From the NCBI GenBank assembly GCA_018894105.1, contig CM032120.1, positions 28,728,710-28,792,709 on the forward strand: a stretch of DNA of 64,000 bases. The letters run 5' to 3'. This document shows, piece after piece, positions 36,895-48,553 of this stretch (positions are counted from its first letter, which is position 1; the number at the start of each line of letters is the position of its first letter). Under the pieces are notes generated by a model that was not told the DNA's origin, did no database searches, and saw only the letters and a program-made list of their open reading frames with translations. The translations under genes were made by a program, and so were the position numbers. Origin of the DNA: Jacaranda mimosifolia. Lineage: Eukaryota; Streptophyta; Magnoliopsida; Lamiales; Bignoniaceae.

Positions 36895-37153
36895 ATGTGG
36901 ACAATTATGGACACATGTCAGAAAAGCCCCAAATTTTTGGTCATGTGACCGAAGCATGCTCTTTTCTGGCAAATTTTTTGCAAATTTTCGGGGAAAAGGA
37001 TCAATTGCGATAAATTGGCCTCAATGTGCCAAAATTTTTGTATCTTAGGATGTTTTTTGAAAGTCAAAAAATTTAATAGATCAAACTGACGTGAGGCAAA
37101 AGATGAGAAATTAAAATTACATTTTCCCTGAAAATGAATATAACAATATCAAA

Positions 37154-37525
37154 CTAATTTCCACCAATATTACTTCCAGCCCCAGCCCCAACCGCATTCC
37201 CAAACTCTGCCGCTCCACCAGCACCAATGCTAGCTCCCGCAGTAGCATTAAATCCAAGATTGAAACCACCCCCAACAGTACCGTTACCACCAGATGCTCC
37301 TCCGGAATTACCAGCGGCTCCGCCGTTAATACCAAATCCTCCACTGAGAAATTTGCTACCACCAAATCCTCCAAAGCCGTCTCCACCTGATATTCCGCCA
37401 CCCCCAATAGTTTCTTTCTCACTACTCCTCCGTCCATCGGCAATTTGCACCACCGCCAACAAACCCTGCATTATAAATTACAAAATCATTACAAACTCCC
37501 CACTACTTTTGAATCCCTTCCCCAT
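37154..37525 (-). pseudogene. Glycine-rich protein gene, copy B (nonsense codon in the signal region)
   Basis: From the upstream ATG at 37525 the frame reads MGKGFKSSGEFVMIL, then a TAA at codon 16. The same frame reopens at Met 19 (37471) and runs 105 codons: MQGLLAVVQIADGRR, then Gly-rich GGISGGDGFGGFGG-like blocks, ending GAGSNIGGN. The start and the DGRR...KETIG junction match copy A, so the upstream ATG is probably the ancestral start. Function would be a small secreted glycine-rich protein (inferred). The stop ends 15 bp before the MULE's target duplication, and two MITEs split its upstream region, so regulation is likely altered. It could still be translated from the internal Met, without a good signal peptide. 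Confidence 0.7.
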
Positions 37526-37676
37526 ATCGATCTAATTTTGCTCAGCAATATCTATCTATCTATCTCTATCTCTATCTATCTATACATATATATATATTGT
37601 GTGTGATACTGGATCAACCAAAAGAATTGCAAATGTTATCTTGCCGTGTAGCATGCATCAACGGCTAATGATACTG

Positions 37677-37685
37677 TATATATAT
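37677..37685 (-). promoter_or_regulatory. Putative TATA box of GRP copy B
   Basis: An ATATATATA run 150 bp upstream of the ATG at 37525, at the place of the copy A TATA motif. The first MITE begins about 9 bp further upstream. Confidence 0.4.
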
Positions 37686-37693
37686 TGGGTGGG

Positions 37694-38054
37694 AGAATTG
37701 CAAAACTAGGACCGTAGCTATGGCCATTTTGCATTATAGAACTAAAATTTAGAATGGTATTAAAGTAGGACCAAAATTTATTAAAAATTGAAAAAATGGA
37801 CAGTGGCCACTGGAAAACACAGTCAACGCCGATGATTGCTTGTGTGGCACTTGAGTACTAGTGCATGCATGGAACACTAGTGCAGGTGCCACACAAGCGC
37901 CACGTAAGTAATCGTCGGTGCTGACTGTATTTTTCAGTAGTCACTGTCCTATTTTTTCAATTTTCAATGAGTTTTGCTCATATTTCAATATCACTGAAAA
38001 TTTTGGTCCTACATTGCAAATTGGTCATAATCATAGCACTATTTTTACAATTTA
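37694..38054. mobile_element. Inverted-repeat MITE 1 in the GRP copy B promoter
   Basis: Left AATTGCAAAACTAGGACCGT and right (reverse) AATTGTAAAAATAGTGCTAT, continuing with TTTTGCATTATAG / TTTGCAATGTAGG and AACTAAAATT / GACCAAAATT. The centre is also near-palindromic (GCTTGTGTGGCACTTG ... GTGCCACACAAGCG). About 360 bp. Copy A lacks it. Confidence 0.75.
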
Positions 38055-38185
38055 CCCTAGGATAGATCAACGGACATAAATGCATGCAGTTGAGACAAAG
38101 ATCCTTTTTTATTTTTTTCTTTTACTTTTTTATTTTTTCTATTTTGATGGATACCTGAGAGAGACTTGATTTATGTATTTATAGC

Positions 38186-38516
38186 TAAGAAAAATTATAA
38201 TAATTATAGCCAATTCACAATGTAAGACCGAATTTTAGGTTGTACAAAATTAGAACTAAAATATTTAAAAAATGAAAAAAAAAAAAAAGAATTGCTAAAA
38301 ACACAGCCAACATCGATGATTACTTGCATAGTATTTGCTGGAAATGTTCCACACATACGTAGTGAAAATAATCACCGGCACCTGATTGTGCTTTTTAGTG
38401 AATCATGTCTTTCTTTCAATTTTTTAAAAATTTTAATTCTAATTTTGTACTACTTTAAATTTCAATTATATATTATGAATTGGCCACAATTATGGTCCTA
38501 TTTTTACAAAATCACT
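38186..38516. mobile_element. Inverted-repeat MITE 2 in the GRP copy B promoter
   Basis: Left AATTATAGCCAATTCACAATG and right (reverse) AATTGTGGCCAATTCATAAT. The centre shares CATCGATGATTACTTGC and ATCACCGGCACCTGATTGTG-type words with MITE 1. About 330 bp. Absent from copy A. Confidence 0.65.
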
Positions 38517-38545
38517 TAAATATGGATTACCAAAGTGCAGATTCT

Positions 38546-38790
38546 AATGATGTGGTGGTGCATGCAGATTTTGTATTAATTATTTGATTCCAACAATCAA
38601 TGACGTGCACAAGTACTTAATTTAATTCTCGATCGATCATATATTTATGACCTCAAGCTGCCATCTTTAATTATTTCTGTCCGTATGACATTGCGTAAGC
38701 TTAATGTAATAGATTAGGTTACTGGGACATGATATCAAAATGGAAAATAAAATTGATATTTCACGAATCGATTGAAGATCTGAACGACGC
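38546..38790 (-). promoter_or_regulatory. Strongly conserved upstream block of GRP copy B
   Basis: Counterpart of 28685-28980, with GTATGACATTGCGTAAGC and CTGGGACATGATATCAAAAT unchanged. Because of the two MITEs it lies about 870 bp from the TATA motif, against about 240 bp in copy A. Confidence 0.5.
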
Positions 38791-38792
38791 TT

Positions 38793-38793
38793 T

Positions 38794-38846
<53 letters not shown>
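38793..38846. repeat. (TA)n(GA)n microsatellite
   Basis: About 12 TA units followed by about 15 GA units, upstream of GRP copy B. Confidence 0.95.
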
Positions 38847-38848
<2 letters not shown>

Positions 38849-40587
38849 ATAATTAAATGACACCACGTATATATAGATTAGATGCTCAAATCATATTTAC
38901 TAATTAATACTGACCATGATGCAAAGTAATGAAAAGCAATAGCATTTCCCTTGAAATATTTGGAGTAATTTTTGACATCATCTTTTTGCTTCAATTAATG
39001 CCTATCATTTAGTATTAATTAATTAGTTTTGTTATTAATTTGATTTTTCATTAATTTCATGAGTAATTGAGCACGAGATTAATTTGCTCCAACTTCAAAT
39101 TTTGCATTATCTTGTTTGACATTACATGTTTGAGATAGGGGCTGATAGCAATTTACTCCCCTATGAAAAATGAAATAGGCAAAAGACCCCCCATGAAAAA
39201 AAAGGGGCCAAAATACCTTCATGTCATTTTTTAAATCATGCACATTGTAGTGCCATGGCAGGAGGTGCCTGTTCAGCTGAGGTGCCACTCAAAACTAGCT
39301 ATATAATAGAAAAATGAATCATTTCGAAATCCATAAAATTCAATTTCCACAAGTGACAAACAACACTCGATACCAAAATATTATAGACCACACTTAACAT
39401 TTTAAAAACCTACATGTCATATCAATATCAATAACTCAACAGTCCACGATCTATACATCTATACATTTATCCTCTAAATAACTTAGATAACCTGATTACA
39501 CTAAGAAAAAAACATTCATCACAAGCTCGAGTTTTTATGTTCCACACCTATGGATACTATTACAAAAACCAGAATTAATGCTAGCAAAACACACTCATGT
39601 TTATTGTTACAATAAAGTCTCAGAACTCCTAACACAACTTGGACACACCTGCAAACTATTTATAGTACGTACCACTGGAAGCTACTCTCCTATGTCTTTC
39701 ACGTTTATCATCTTGGGAAAAGAATGGAAGGAAACAACCCAAAAAATATAAGTCTGAATGACTTAGTGAGTTATTAATAGAGGAGCAACACGAGTATACA
39801 AAGAGATAACAAGTCAATGAGTACTGAATCAACAGAGAATAATCATGACCATAACCGATACACAAGACATAATGCAGGTAAAGGAATACAACTAGCTAGA
39901 TAGATTAATAAATAGATAATATATCAATAATACTTTTGCAAATCTACTGTAATTGGTTCTCCTACCTTATCACTCTACTTTTGAAAACACAGAAAACCTT
40001 ATTCCTCTAAGTCCCTGAGTGATCAACTTATAACAGTAAACAAGTATCGGCATGGCTAGCTATATGCCTTATCCTGCTTATAAACAATTACCTCCAACTG
40101 GCTATGAGACAGAATAACAATAATACGGTGTCGTTTGGAGACCAGCTACCATCGATCCATTCTGCCTGGTAGGCTTTCGATACCAATCCCAGGGCCCACC
40201 CTCAAGGGTATCAACAAACCGATATATCCATAGTAATAATGTACCTTGCTAATAGCAGTAAAATGTCCAACATCAGTACAATAATCATATCAACTCGCCA
40301 TGATAAATGAACAACCAATCAATCAGTATCGAGTATATACCAAGGTAATAATCACGGCAATAATAGAAAATACATTTCAACATCCATTTTCAGTTTTCCC
40401 AACACAATCGCTAATTTTAGGTAAAACAACATAAATCATAATCAACCAGGAACCACATTCAGTGTAAAAGGGCGATGTGTGGTAAAGTTTCACAAACTAT
40501 TACTTTTTCAAAACTTGTGGGAACATGAATTAGGTTAACCATTCAGTTTAGGAATTCAACATCTCACAATAGATAGGGAATTCAAAT

Positions 40588-41483
40588 TGATGATGGTAAG
40601 ATCAGTTTATCAATGATTGGGCTTTGGCCCAATATAGTTGACCAGCATATGAGTCGGGTGGAGTATTTAGATGAAGTCGGGTCAAGTCCTACAACCAATT
40701 ACAAACATTAAGCTTGCCAAGGGCCCTCGGCTAAAGCACTATAACACTCAAGTCAATATTTAATCGACTAGAAAAGAAAGCGACAGAGTGATGGCTTAGG
40801 TGATAATAAACATGCCCTTGCTATATGGTTATAATGGGGTATTTATAGTCTCTGATGAGAGGTTAAGATGTCTATGATGCCCCCACTTGTGCAGAGAGGG
40901 CCTTTGTCCTTACTTGATGATCTTTAGATCTTTTTTCTTTTATGTACTTCTCGAGGTGGCGCCTCCTTCTTCTCTTCAGGATATAGAAGAGATCTTCGCA
41001 TTTAATGTGGAGGCAAAATGATGGTACAGTGGAGGCACGCCGCCTATCAGTGCATTTAATGCAGTAAAGTGGTGGTTGTTGCGCATTCAATGCGATTGTG
41101 ATTGGTGGTGTAGGACTGCTTTATGTTTCTCTGATCAACTTTCTATGGTCATGATATTTCTTTTTTTGCGAGTCATCTAGCCACACTTTGGTCGAGATAA
41201 TGGAACTTTCTTGGGTTTAAAGGCTTCTCTGGCTGAGGGCCCAATGGTTAATCTCAAGCTAATTGACCATACTTTGGTCGACTGAAAAGATGTCGGTGTA
41301 TTGAGCTGGTGAAATAGACCAATGAGGATTTGGCCTGGTCCATCACCTGGTCACTTGGTCGACTGTTAGTGGGTTGGGCCTAGGCCTATTGGGAGATATA
41401 GCCTAATGAGGATTTGGCCTATTAATCACCTGGTCACCTAGTCGATTATTAGTGGGCTGCACCTGTTAGGCTTTCCCAAATAA
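40588..41483 (-). repeat. 3' LTR of the Tat-like element
   Basis: About 896 bp, partner of 52265-53172. The outer end (CCATCATCA on the minus strand) is intact; the inner end is degraded (TTATTTGGGAAAGCC instead of TGATATGAGAGAGCCC). Confidence 0.85.
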
Positions 41484-41510
41484 TGAGTCCTCCCCACTCC
41501 CGAGTCTTGA
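41484..41510 (-). promoter_or_regulatory. Polypurine tract of the Tat-like element
   Basis: Minus strand GGGAGTGGGGAGGACTCATT just before the 3' LTR start. Purine-rich with a few pyrimidines. Confidence 0.6.
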
Positions 41511-41978
41511 TTGAGCTTGCGACGAGAAGGAATGGGGAGTAGTTGACATAGAAAATCGAAATATGTTCGACCAAGGTTCCAACACGTTTATCATTTTTGA
41601 ATTTCAAAACTCGACTAGGGTTTTAGCACATTTAATACGTTAGTTACATTGGGCAGCGTAATTTTTTTAACTGATGACGCGTAATAATTGCTCGATAGCC
41701 AGTCAGTTTAGTCGGTTGATTTACCCTTTATGTCGAGGCTATAAATAGGGGGTTGAAAATTTTCTTTTACCACTTTCACAACAATTTTGAAAGGTTGAGC
41801 TCTGTAATATTTTACTGCTTCTTACCAAGAATTGTGAATTCGATCTTCTTGTCGACTTTGTAAGTTGCTTTCGACCTTGTCTAGTTTATATCCTTCTTTC
41901 AAGTAGTTGTTAATAGAAAATATGCTCAGAGTTTTTTAAGAGGGTAGTGGTAGGGGGAGTGATTCCAAAAAGACCCGA

Positions 41979-42500
41979 TTGGATTTGGATTCGACTAGGA
42001 GGGTAGACGACTCGAATAATAGGACTAGTGAGTCTTCCAGTGATAGCTCTAATTCTTCTTGTAGTTCAAGTGATACAAGGGTGGATATCGATGGGGAAGC
42101 TGGTCCATTGGGGGAGGCAAGTCGACCTTCGGTGTCTCGAGGTAGGCTGTTCTCCATTGATCACTATGGTGATATAATATTTGAGATCAATGACAGCGAT
42201 CTTGAATTTATTAGAAACCTATACCATATTCCCCCAGAGTTCAAGCAAATTGCCCCTGAATTTAGCGATAGGATGCATCGACCTCCGGTAACTTGCATAA
42301 CAATCTTTGAGGATGCCTTAAAGTGTGGGGCTAGGTTCCCGATAGCACAACCTATAGTCTATCTCATTACTGGTCTTCAAGTTTGCACAACCCAATTGCT
42401 CCCAAACTATTTATCAACCCTTTACAGCTTTGTTGTTCTAATGTTGATACATGAGCAACCCCCTTCTTTTGTAAATTTTGGAAACCTTTTCCACCTTATG
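41979..42500 (+). pseudogene. Antisense ORF of the Tat-like element, N-terminal part (gypsy-type transposon domain)
   Basis: An uninterrupted ORF (41979-42596, 205 codons) on the strand opposite gag-pol. Residues 1-50 are Ser/Asp-rich; about 75-175 (IPPEFKQIAPEF, RPPVTCITIFEDALKCGARF, TTQLLPNYLSTLYSFVVLM) match the 'putative gypsy type transposon' domain (PF04195). Homology seems to stop near 42500, so the last 30 residues are probably foreign sequence. Such antisense ORFs are known in Tat elements; their role is unknown. It remains open here although gag-pol is full of stops. Confidence 0.75.
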
Positions 42501-42509
42501 ATGTCCAGA

Positions 42510-44665
42510 AGTTGTCTAGCACCAAGGACCTTCACGGTAGCAGTACTTTGTCGCAGCAGGAACTTGAAGCTTGAAAACTTGAAGTCTTGGACTTGAGAAT
42601 ATGTGTATATGAATATATGAATATGTGAATATGTGAATATGTATATATGAGTCTCTGAGCAGTCCTTTATATAGGCGTTTAGTAGAAGACCCCCAAATGA
42701 CTTGGACTTCTTTGATATTTATCTCTTTGATACCCATGTTAAGAGATAACATCAAATGTTTTGACTTGATTGATTCATGCACATAGATACTCCATGTGTC
42801 GCAATTTAATTAGCCTGGAATTGCTAGGCCATCAGCTTGATTTGATAGGTGTGATACATCACCTTGACAATTTTTAACATCTGATTTGTGTATAAAATAA
42901 TATTAGAATATTAATTAAAATTAACTATTTATCTTTCAAAATTAAATTTAATAAATTTTAGTAAATAAATAGAAAATTCTAAATTAATAACTAATATATT
43001 ATTTACACATGTCATTTTTCAATTGACTAAAAAATTAAGCTGACTACAATCCCATCTCCCCCCTTCCTTCAAATACTTAACGAAGAATACACATGCCATA
43101 CGTGTGGCTATTAACAGGTAGATTTTGAGGAAAAAATTAACGAGGTCTAAATTATGGGACCAAAAGTGCAATTTTCTCGAGCACTATTCATATTTATATT
43201 TTAAACACTTTTTAATGCTTATTTTCAAATTAAAATCTAAAATGTAATAAAAAATTAATTTTAAATTATATTTTATTAAACAATCATTTCTAAATTTAAA
43301 TTATATTTAAAATCTAAATTATCTTTTAAATTCTAATAATTTTAGATAATACTTAGAAATAATAAAATTAAAAATAATTTTTATTTTTAATTTTAACTTG
43401 AATTGATTTTTGATCTTTGTAAAATGATATTAATTAATGTGGTTAGTAAAATTATCATAAAATTTTTCAAATTTTTCATAAATTTAAATTAAAAATATTC
43501 TAAATTACATGAAATAAATATTTAATTTTTTTAAACATTATACATTAAATAATTTATTGCGTAAAAAATTTCAAATATTCAAAATTATTTAAAAAAACAA
43601 AATTAAATAATTCTTTTCCAAACATGAGAAAACTTGTAATTTGTATTTAATAATTTTTCACGTTCGGAAATTTATTTTGTTATTAACTTGTTAAATTTTT
43701 TGTTATTTCTAAAATTAGTTAATTTGAAAATAAATTTTAAATTTTATAATTTATATTTTATAATTTTTCAATAAAAATTAATATTTAAATTAATGATTTT
43801 TCGTTATTTTTAAAGTTTTCATTGTACTAACAAAAATTAACTATTCGTAAATTTTAAATTTTCGATGATTGTTTCCAACTTAATATTTAAATATAGTTTT
43901 AAATTATATTTTGTTAAGCAAGTTTTTTTTTTTCTAAATTGAAATTATATTTTAAATTATATTTAGAAATAATGAAAATAAAAATAATTTTTTAATTTCA
44001 ATTTTAAAATTAAATAATCAATCCAAATTTTAAATAAAATTAAAATATATTTAAATTAAAAATAAAATTTAAATTTTAAAATTTATTTCCAAGTTACCTA
44101 ATTTTTAAAAATAATAAAAATTTAACAAGTTAACAACTAAATAAATTTCCAAATAGGAAAAATCATGAAATACAAATTATTATTTTTTTTATCATTTTTG
44201 GAAAGGAAATATTTAATTTATTTTTTTTGAAAACTTTTGAATATTTAGTTTTCAAAAAAAATTCTGAAAACTTTTACAAAATAAAAATAAATTCTTTAAT
44301 TTATAATAATTAAAAAAATTGGAAATTTATTTTGTGTAATTTAGAATATCTTAAATTTAAATTTATAATATTTTTATAATACTTTTCCTTTTTTGCCCTT
44401 TTTCTCATTTTTGTTCTCTTTTATAGTTGATTTTCGTTCCAAAATGAAGAGTGAACAGTACTAGGCCAATTTTCCATCCAAAACCCAACTGTTGACGTTG
44501 TACATGCTTTGCACGTGCATTTTTTGCTAATTATTTAACGGAAAGGGGGAGGTGGGAACACATGTGAGAAAAATTTTAAATTATGGGACTCAATGTGATA
44601 ATTTCGAAATGAATGAGAATTTAATTGAAAATGACCCTAAGTTATGGAACCAAAAATACGATTTT
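42510..44665. mobile_element. AT-rich insertion(s) splitting the Tat antisense ORF
   Basis: About 2.1 kb of mostly AT-rich DNA separates the two parts of the antisense ORF. Within it, GCACTATTCATATTTAT at about 43186 and, reverse strand, GTACTGTTCACTCTTCAT near 44460 form inverted ends of a ~1.28 kb element. TTATGGGACCAAAAGTGCAA (43156) and TTATGGAACCAAAAATACGA (44643) are Mutator-like end motifs in direct orientation. The nesting order was not resolved. 42595-42650 has short ATGTGAATAT repeats. Confidence 0.45.
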
Positions 44666-45900
44666 CCCGGCCGCATCTCAAGGAATTTCTTTGCAGCAAT
44701 CTTTGTCGACCACGCCACCCTTTGCTTAGCTTATTGCCGCTAAGGCTGCCAGCCCCACTCCTCAATAGAAAAAAAGAACTGCAGGTGAGCCACCTCCCCA
44801 TTTGAAGAGAACTGCCGCGGATAAAGGGAAAGGAAAAGCTACTGACTCCTTGTTCTTCGGCCCCCCAAACAGATGATGAACTATTTCCTCTCCCTGCTTT
44901 TCTATCCCCAAGGTTCGGGCCCGACATTGGTGTCCAGAATACAACGTCAATGTTAGGGATGGGGTCAGCTGGAATAGACCCTCTTAAAGTGTTAATAACT
45001 AGGCTCTTGATGTCCGACCAGAAGAAAATACTGGATATGGGGTAGCTAAAGGCCTTAAAAACATTCTCATACAATGCGCACATGGTAAGTTTCTGGTCGA
45101 GTTTTACTTATTTTTTAAATTAATTGTTTATGTTCAATTTTTGACCAAACTTTCTCATTTCGTAGTTCTACCAATAGGGCTATAACTTTTATTGGAGGAC
45201 TAAGCTGGCCCTAGGTGATCGTGAGCAGCTCCAAAGAGAAGTGGAGCAATCTGAAATGGTGAAGACTCAGAGCGAGTTGTTGGAGTCGAGGATTAGCAAG
45301 CTCACCTGACAGGTTGAGGAGAAAGATGAAAGCTGGTGGCTACTGTGATCGAGAAAAGTTATTTGGACAAGCTGCTGAGGAAAGCGAGGTTGGAAGCGAA
45401 GGCAACCCATAATTCTAGTCGAGCCTTGGTATACAACACGCTATTTGATATGCCTAATATGAGTTTTTCAAGGTACTACCTAGCATTCGCAAGGAGGTAG
45501 TTCAATAATTTATGTTGTGCCTAACATTTCAAGATGTTAGCTCTGTCTTTGCTATCGATGATGCGAAAGAGGCCTTCGAAAAGGCTGTGAAGCAGATTGA
45601 ATTTTTGGGCTGCCGGTTTCTACCAAAAGACAAGGCCCGTCTGAATGTGCTTCAAAATAAGTGGCTCAAGGACTATAACGACGCTATGCCTGTCGAGGAA
45701 AATGCGCCTGCTGAGGAGGCTAGAACTCCAGTCCACCCAAGAACGATCGAGGTAGAGAAGAAGTTTGCTTTTGTGATTGACTTTGCCTTCGACATCAAAG
45801 ATGGTAAGGTTGATGTTGGAGCTTATTTCCTTACCGTTGGTCGAACATTCCTGACAGAGGAGGTTGGTCCTTCTCGATCTACGGGTGCCACCCAATAAGC
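44666..45900 (+). pseudogene. Antisense ORF of the Tat-like element, C-terminal part
   Basis: After an AT-rich insertion, coding-like DNA resumes: KGKGKATDSLFFGPP near 44830, a coiled-coil stretch DREQLQREVEQSEMVKTQ near 45220, then an ORF at 45512-45898 (128 codons) with DAKEAFEKAVKQIEFLGCRF and an acidic tail. Stops and shifts lie between. Layout (Pro/Lys-rich linker, coiled coil, helical C-terminus) fits the antisense proteins of Tat elements. Confidence 0.6.
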
Positions 45901-46829
45901 GACGAAGCAGAAGGTCGAAGGTCCTCCAATAGTTGTACAAGTTACCTCTGGCAACGAGCTCGACATGGTTGTTGATAAGGTGGTTGCTGCTGGAGATGCT
46001 AGAAGGGAAGGAGTTGGGTCGAGTTGAAGCTATTGCTTTTTTTGCTCTACTTTTTGTTGCTTCATTTCTCTTGGTTTTCCCTATGAGGCACTATGAACAA
46101 TTTGATAACATCAACTTTTTGTAATGTAATTTGGTGTTCATAATATCAACTTTTTCTATCTCTTCTTGTCGATTTACCCCTTTTATTGCTTTTCATTCAA
46201 TTCATTAGTTCCATCTAACTACATAAATCGATGAAATAAACTTCATTTTCATCTAACTCATTGAATGGTGCAATCTTTCAATGAAGAAGCGAGCAATATT
46301 CAATTGGTTCATAATAAACTTAATGGTTGACTGTGAAGTCAAATTAAATGAGTATATTTAGGAATTTCCATATCGATCCAATTCATTCAAAATTGGTTGA
46401 CTAGAGATAATCTTTATAGTCGACTACTGGGTCAATTTAAAATATTTTTATTGTAATTAAATGAATAGGTTAGAAGCCGTGGTCGATTATGTGTTCCCTC
46501 TATCAGACTGAATTAAAGTTGTCGTGTGATTTCTACATCATGACGCATGCATCTATTGCATTCTCTAGAGCCAAGGCAGTGGCCAACTACGAGGTTGATT
46601 TTAAACGATATTCTTGTTTTCAAAGTGATTAGGCTAGAAGCCATGGTCGCGATTTGAAACTGAAATTATGGCCGACTACAGGGTCGACTTTAAAAGATTT
46701 TCTCATCTATTAAGTGATTAGGCTAGAAGCCATGATCACAATTGAGAACAAGTAGTTAGTCGAATTTAAATCAACTTTATTTGCTTGGAGCCAAATTACA
46801 AATTAGTCAAATAGAGACTTAGGTGTCTT
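45901..46829. other. Tat-like element, spacer between antisense ORF and integrase
   Basis: No coding signal. GTCGACT/GTCGATT words and GGCTAGAAGCCA(T/C)GGTCG repeat several times near 46460-46740, a small internal repeat set. Confidence 0.5.
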
Positions 46830-47720
46830 CATACATATAATTTTTTGAAGTTTACTGCATTCCATGGTTAAGAGAGCTTGTTTCCATCCATATCCGCTAG
46901 TCAATAAGAATTGTGCTTTGCCACTTTGACTACTGAGTAGGGGCCCTCCCATTTTGGGTGAAGTTTTCCCACGTTTTTTGAAACTTCAACTTTCTTGAGG
47001 ACAAGGTCTCCCATATGAAAAGTTCTTGGTCAAACTCCTTCATTGTAGTACTTGGCCATCGTCAACCTATACCACTGCATTGTTGTGTATGCCTGCTGGC
47101 GCAATTCGTCAATTATTTTAAGGTCGAGTAGCCTTTCAGATTCATTCCTGATCAAATTGTAATGGATCACCTAAGATGTGTGTAGTATCAACTCTATTGG
47201 GACTATTGTCTCTGAGCTACAGAGCAGACTGCAAGGACTATGCCACGTGGTGGTTCTAAAAGTGGTTCTATACGCCCATAGAACCCCGAGGAGGTTGTCT
47301 GCCTAACTTACTTTAGATCCTTCTAGTCGAGTCTTGGTGTGGTCTAAGATGATCCTATTTGTGACTTCAGTTTGTCCATTGGCCTAAGGGTTTTCAATCA
47401 AGGTGAAATATTGTCAAATTGCCAAACTTTTACACCAGTTCCTTATGTTTCTACTTGGGAAGTGTGTTCCACTGTTCGATATCACCACTTTTGGCAAACC
47501 GAAACAATAGATGATATTTTTCCATTAAAAACTTCTAATGGTTGCATCAGTTATCTTCGTGACAACTTCTACTTCGACCCATTTCGAGAAGCACTCGACC
47601 ACAATAATCATGTACTTTCTTTGACATGTAGTTTTTTGGGAAAGAACCAACTATATCTATTCACCAGTGATCAAATGGCTATTTGATTTGAACTAGCACT
47701 AGTGTTGATGCAGGCTAATG
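46830..47720 (-). pseudogene. Tat-like integrase pseudogene
   Basis: Minus-strand pieces read W*IDIVGSFPK (about 47650), VVECFSKWVEVEVVTK (with a frameshift before it), GLPKVVISNSGTHF, then ANGQTEVTNRIIL (about 47370) and, near the end, GDLVLKKVEVSK. In the core the second catalytic Asp (ISDNG) is replaced (ISNSG); the Glu of NGQTE is kept. Confidence 0.85.
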
Positions 47721-48553
47721 GAGGATATTAGAGTGAACCTCACATGATGGACATTTCGTAGCAAATTCGACTGTATCTTTTAGATAGGTTGGCCAAAAAA
47801 TATCCGTGTCTAATGATTTTTTGGGCTAATGCTCATCCTCTAAAGTGATTACCATAGATACCGAAATGGCCTTCTTGTTAAACCTCCAGAGCCTGCTTCG
47901 ATGTCAAGCACTGTAATGGTGGTCCCGAAAGGGATCTCCTGTATAGTTAACCATAGTTGTTGAGGGTGAACTTCATTGCTCGACCTCTAAGCCTATGTGC
48001 TTCTGTCTTGTTCTCAAGTACCTTGCCTTCCCTTAGATAGACTTTGATCTTGTCCTGCCAAGAGGGAGCTGACTCTTAGATTTGCCCAATTAGATTCTGG
48101 TCCAAACCACTTATAGTGGGTTTATGGGAGAATAAAAATGTAATAGTGTTATCTCTGGTGCCCTCCGTCAAGCTGGCAAACTTGGATAGGGCATCCGTCT
48201 TTTCATTCTCCAATCTCGGGACTTGACTGAGGATGAACTTCTAGAACTGTTGTTGTAACTTTTTGACCCTAGCGAGATACTTACTCATTGTAATCTCTTT
48301 CACTTCAAAGTTTCCTTCGCACTACTCTTCAACCAACTGGGAATCCATAATGGCTGCTAGTTGCTCAACTCTTCTATTAACGGCCATTCTCATATCGACT
48401 AAAAGAGCCTCATACTCAGCTTCATACAGGGTAGTCGAGTTTTATAGCAAAGTCATACTCTTCAGCTTAGGGGGTGCACAAGGAAATATCTATCTCTCCA
48501 CTTATAGAAATCGTCAATCCATCAACATATAGGGTCCAAATAGGTGAATCTCG

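Larger units (their letters stand above)
35075..37130. mobile_element. Mutator-like (MULE) non-autonomous element, 2.06 kb, in the 3' region of GRP copy B
   Basis: Long inverted termini: left AAAAAAATGCAATTTTAGTC... and right (reverse) GGAAAATGTAATTTTAATTT..., continuing with shared TCATCTTTTG(T/C)CTCACGT, TTTAGTCCATTAAATTT-like and ATTGAGGCCAATTTAT over about 140 bp and more loosely beyond. The 9 bp target duplication is AAAACGAAT (35066-35074) versus AAAATGAAT (37131-37139), 8/9. GRP copy A supplies the empty site (ACGAATATAAATATCC). No transposase seen. A Tourist-type MITE lies inside. Confidence 0.9.

Noticed and set aside
37117..37535. Other ORFs over GRP copy B (108 aa minus, 102 aa plus)
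   Set aside because: They are shadow frames of the Gly-rich coding region, not conserved in copy A.
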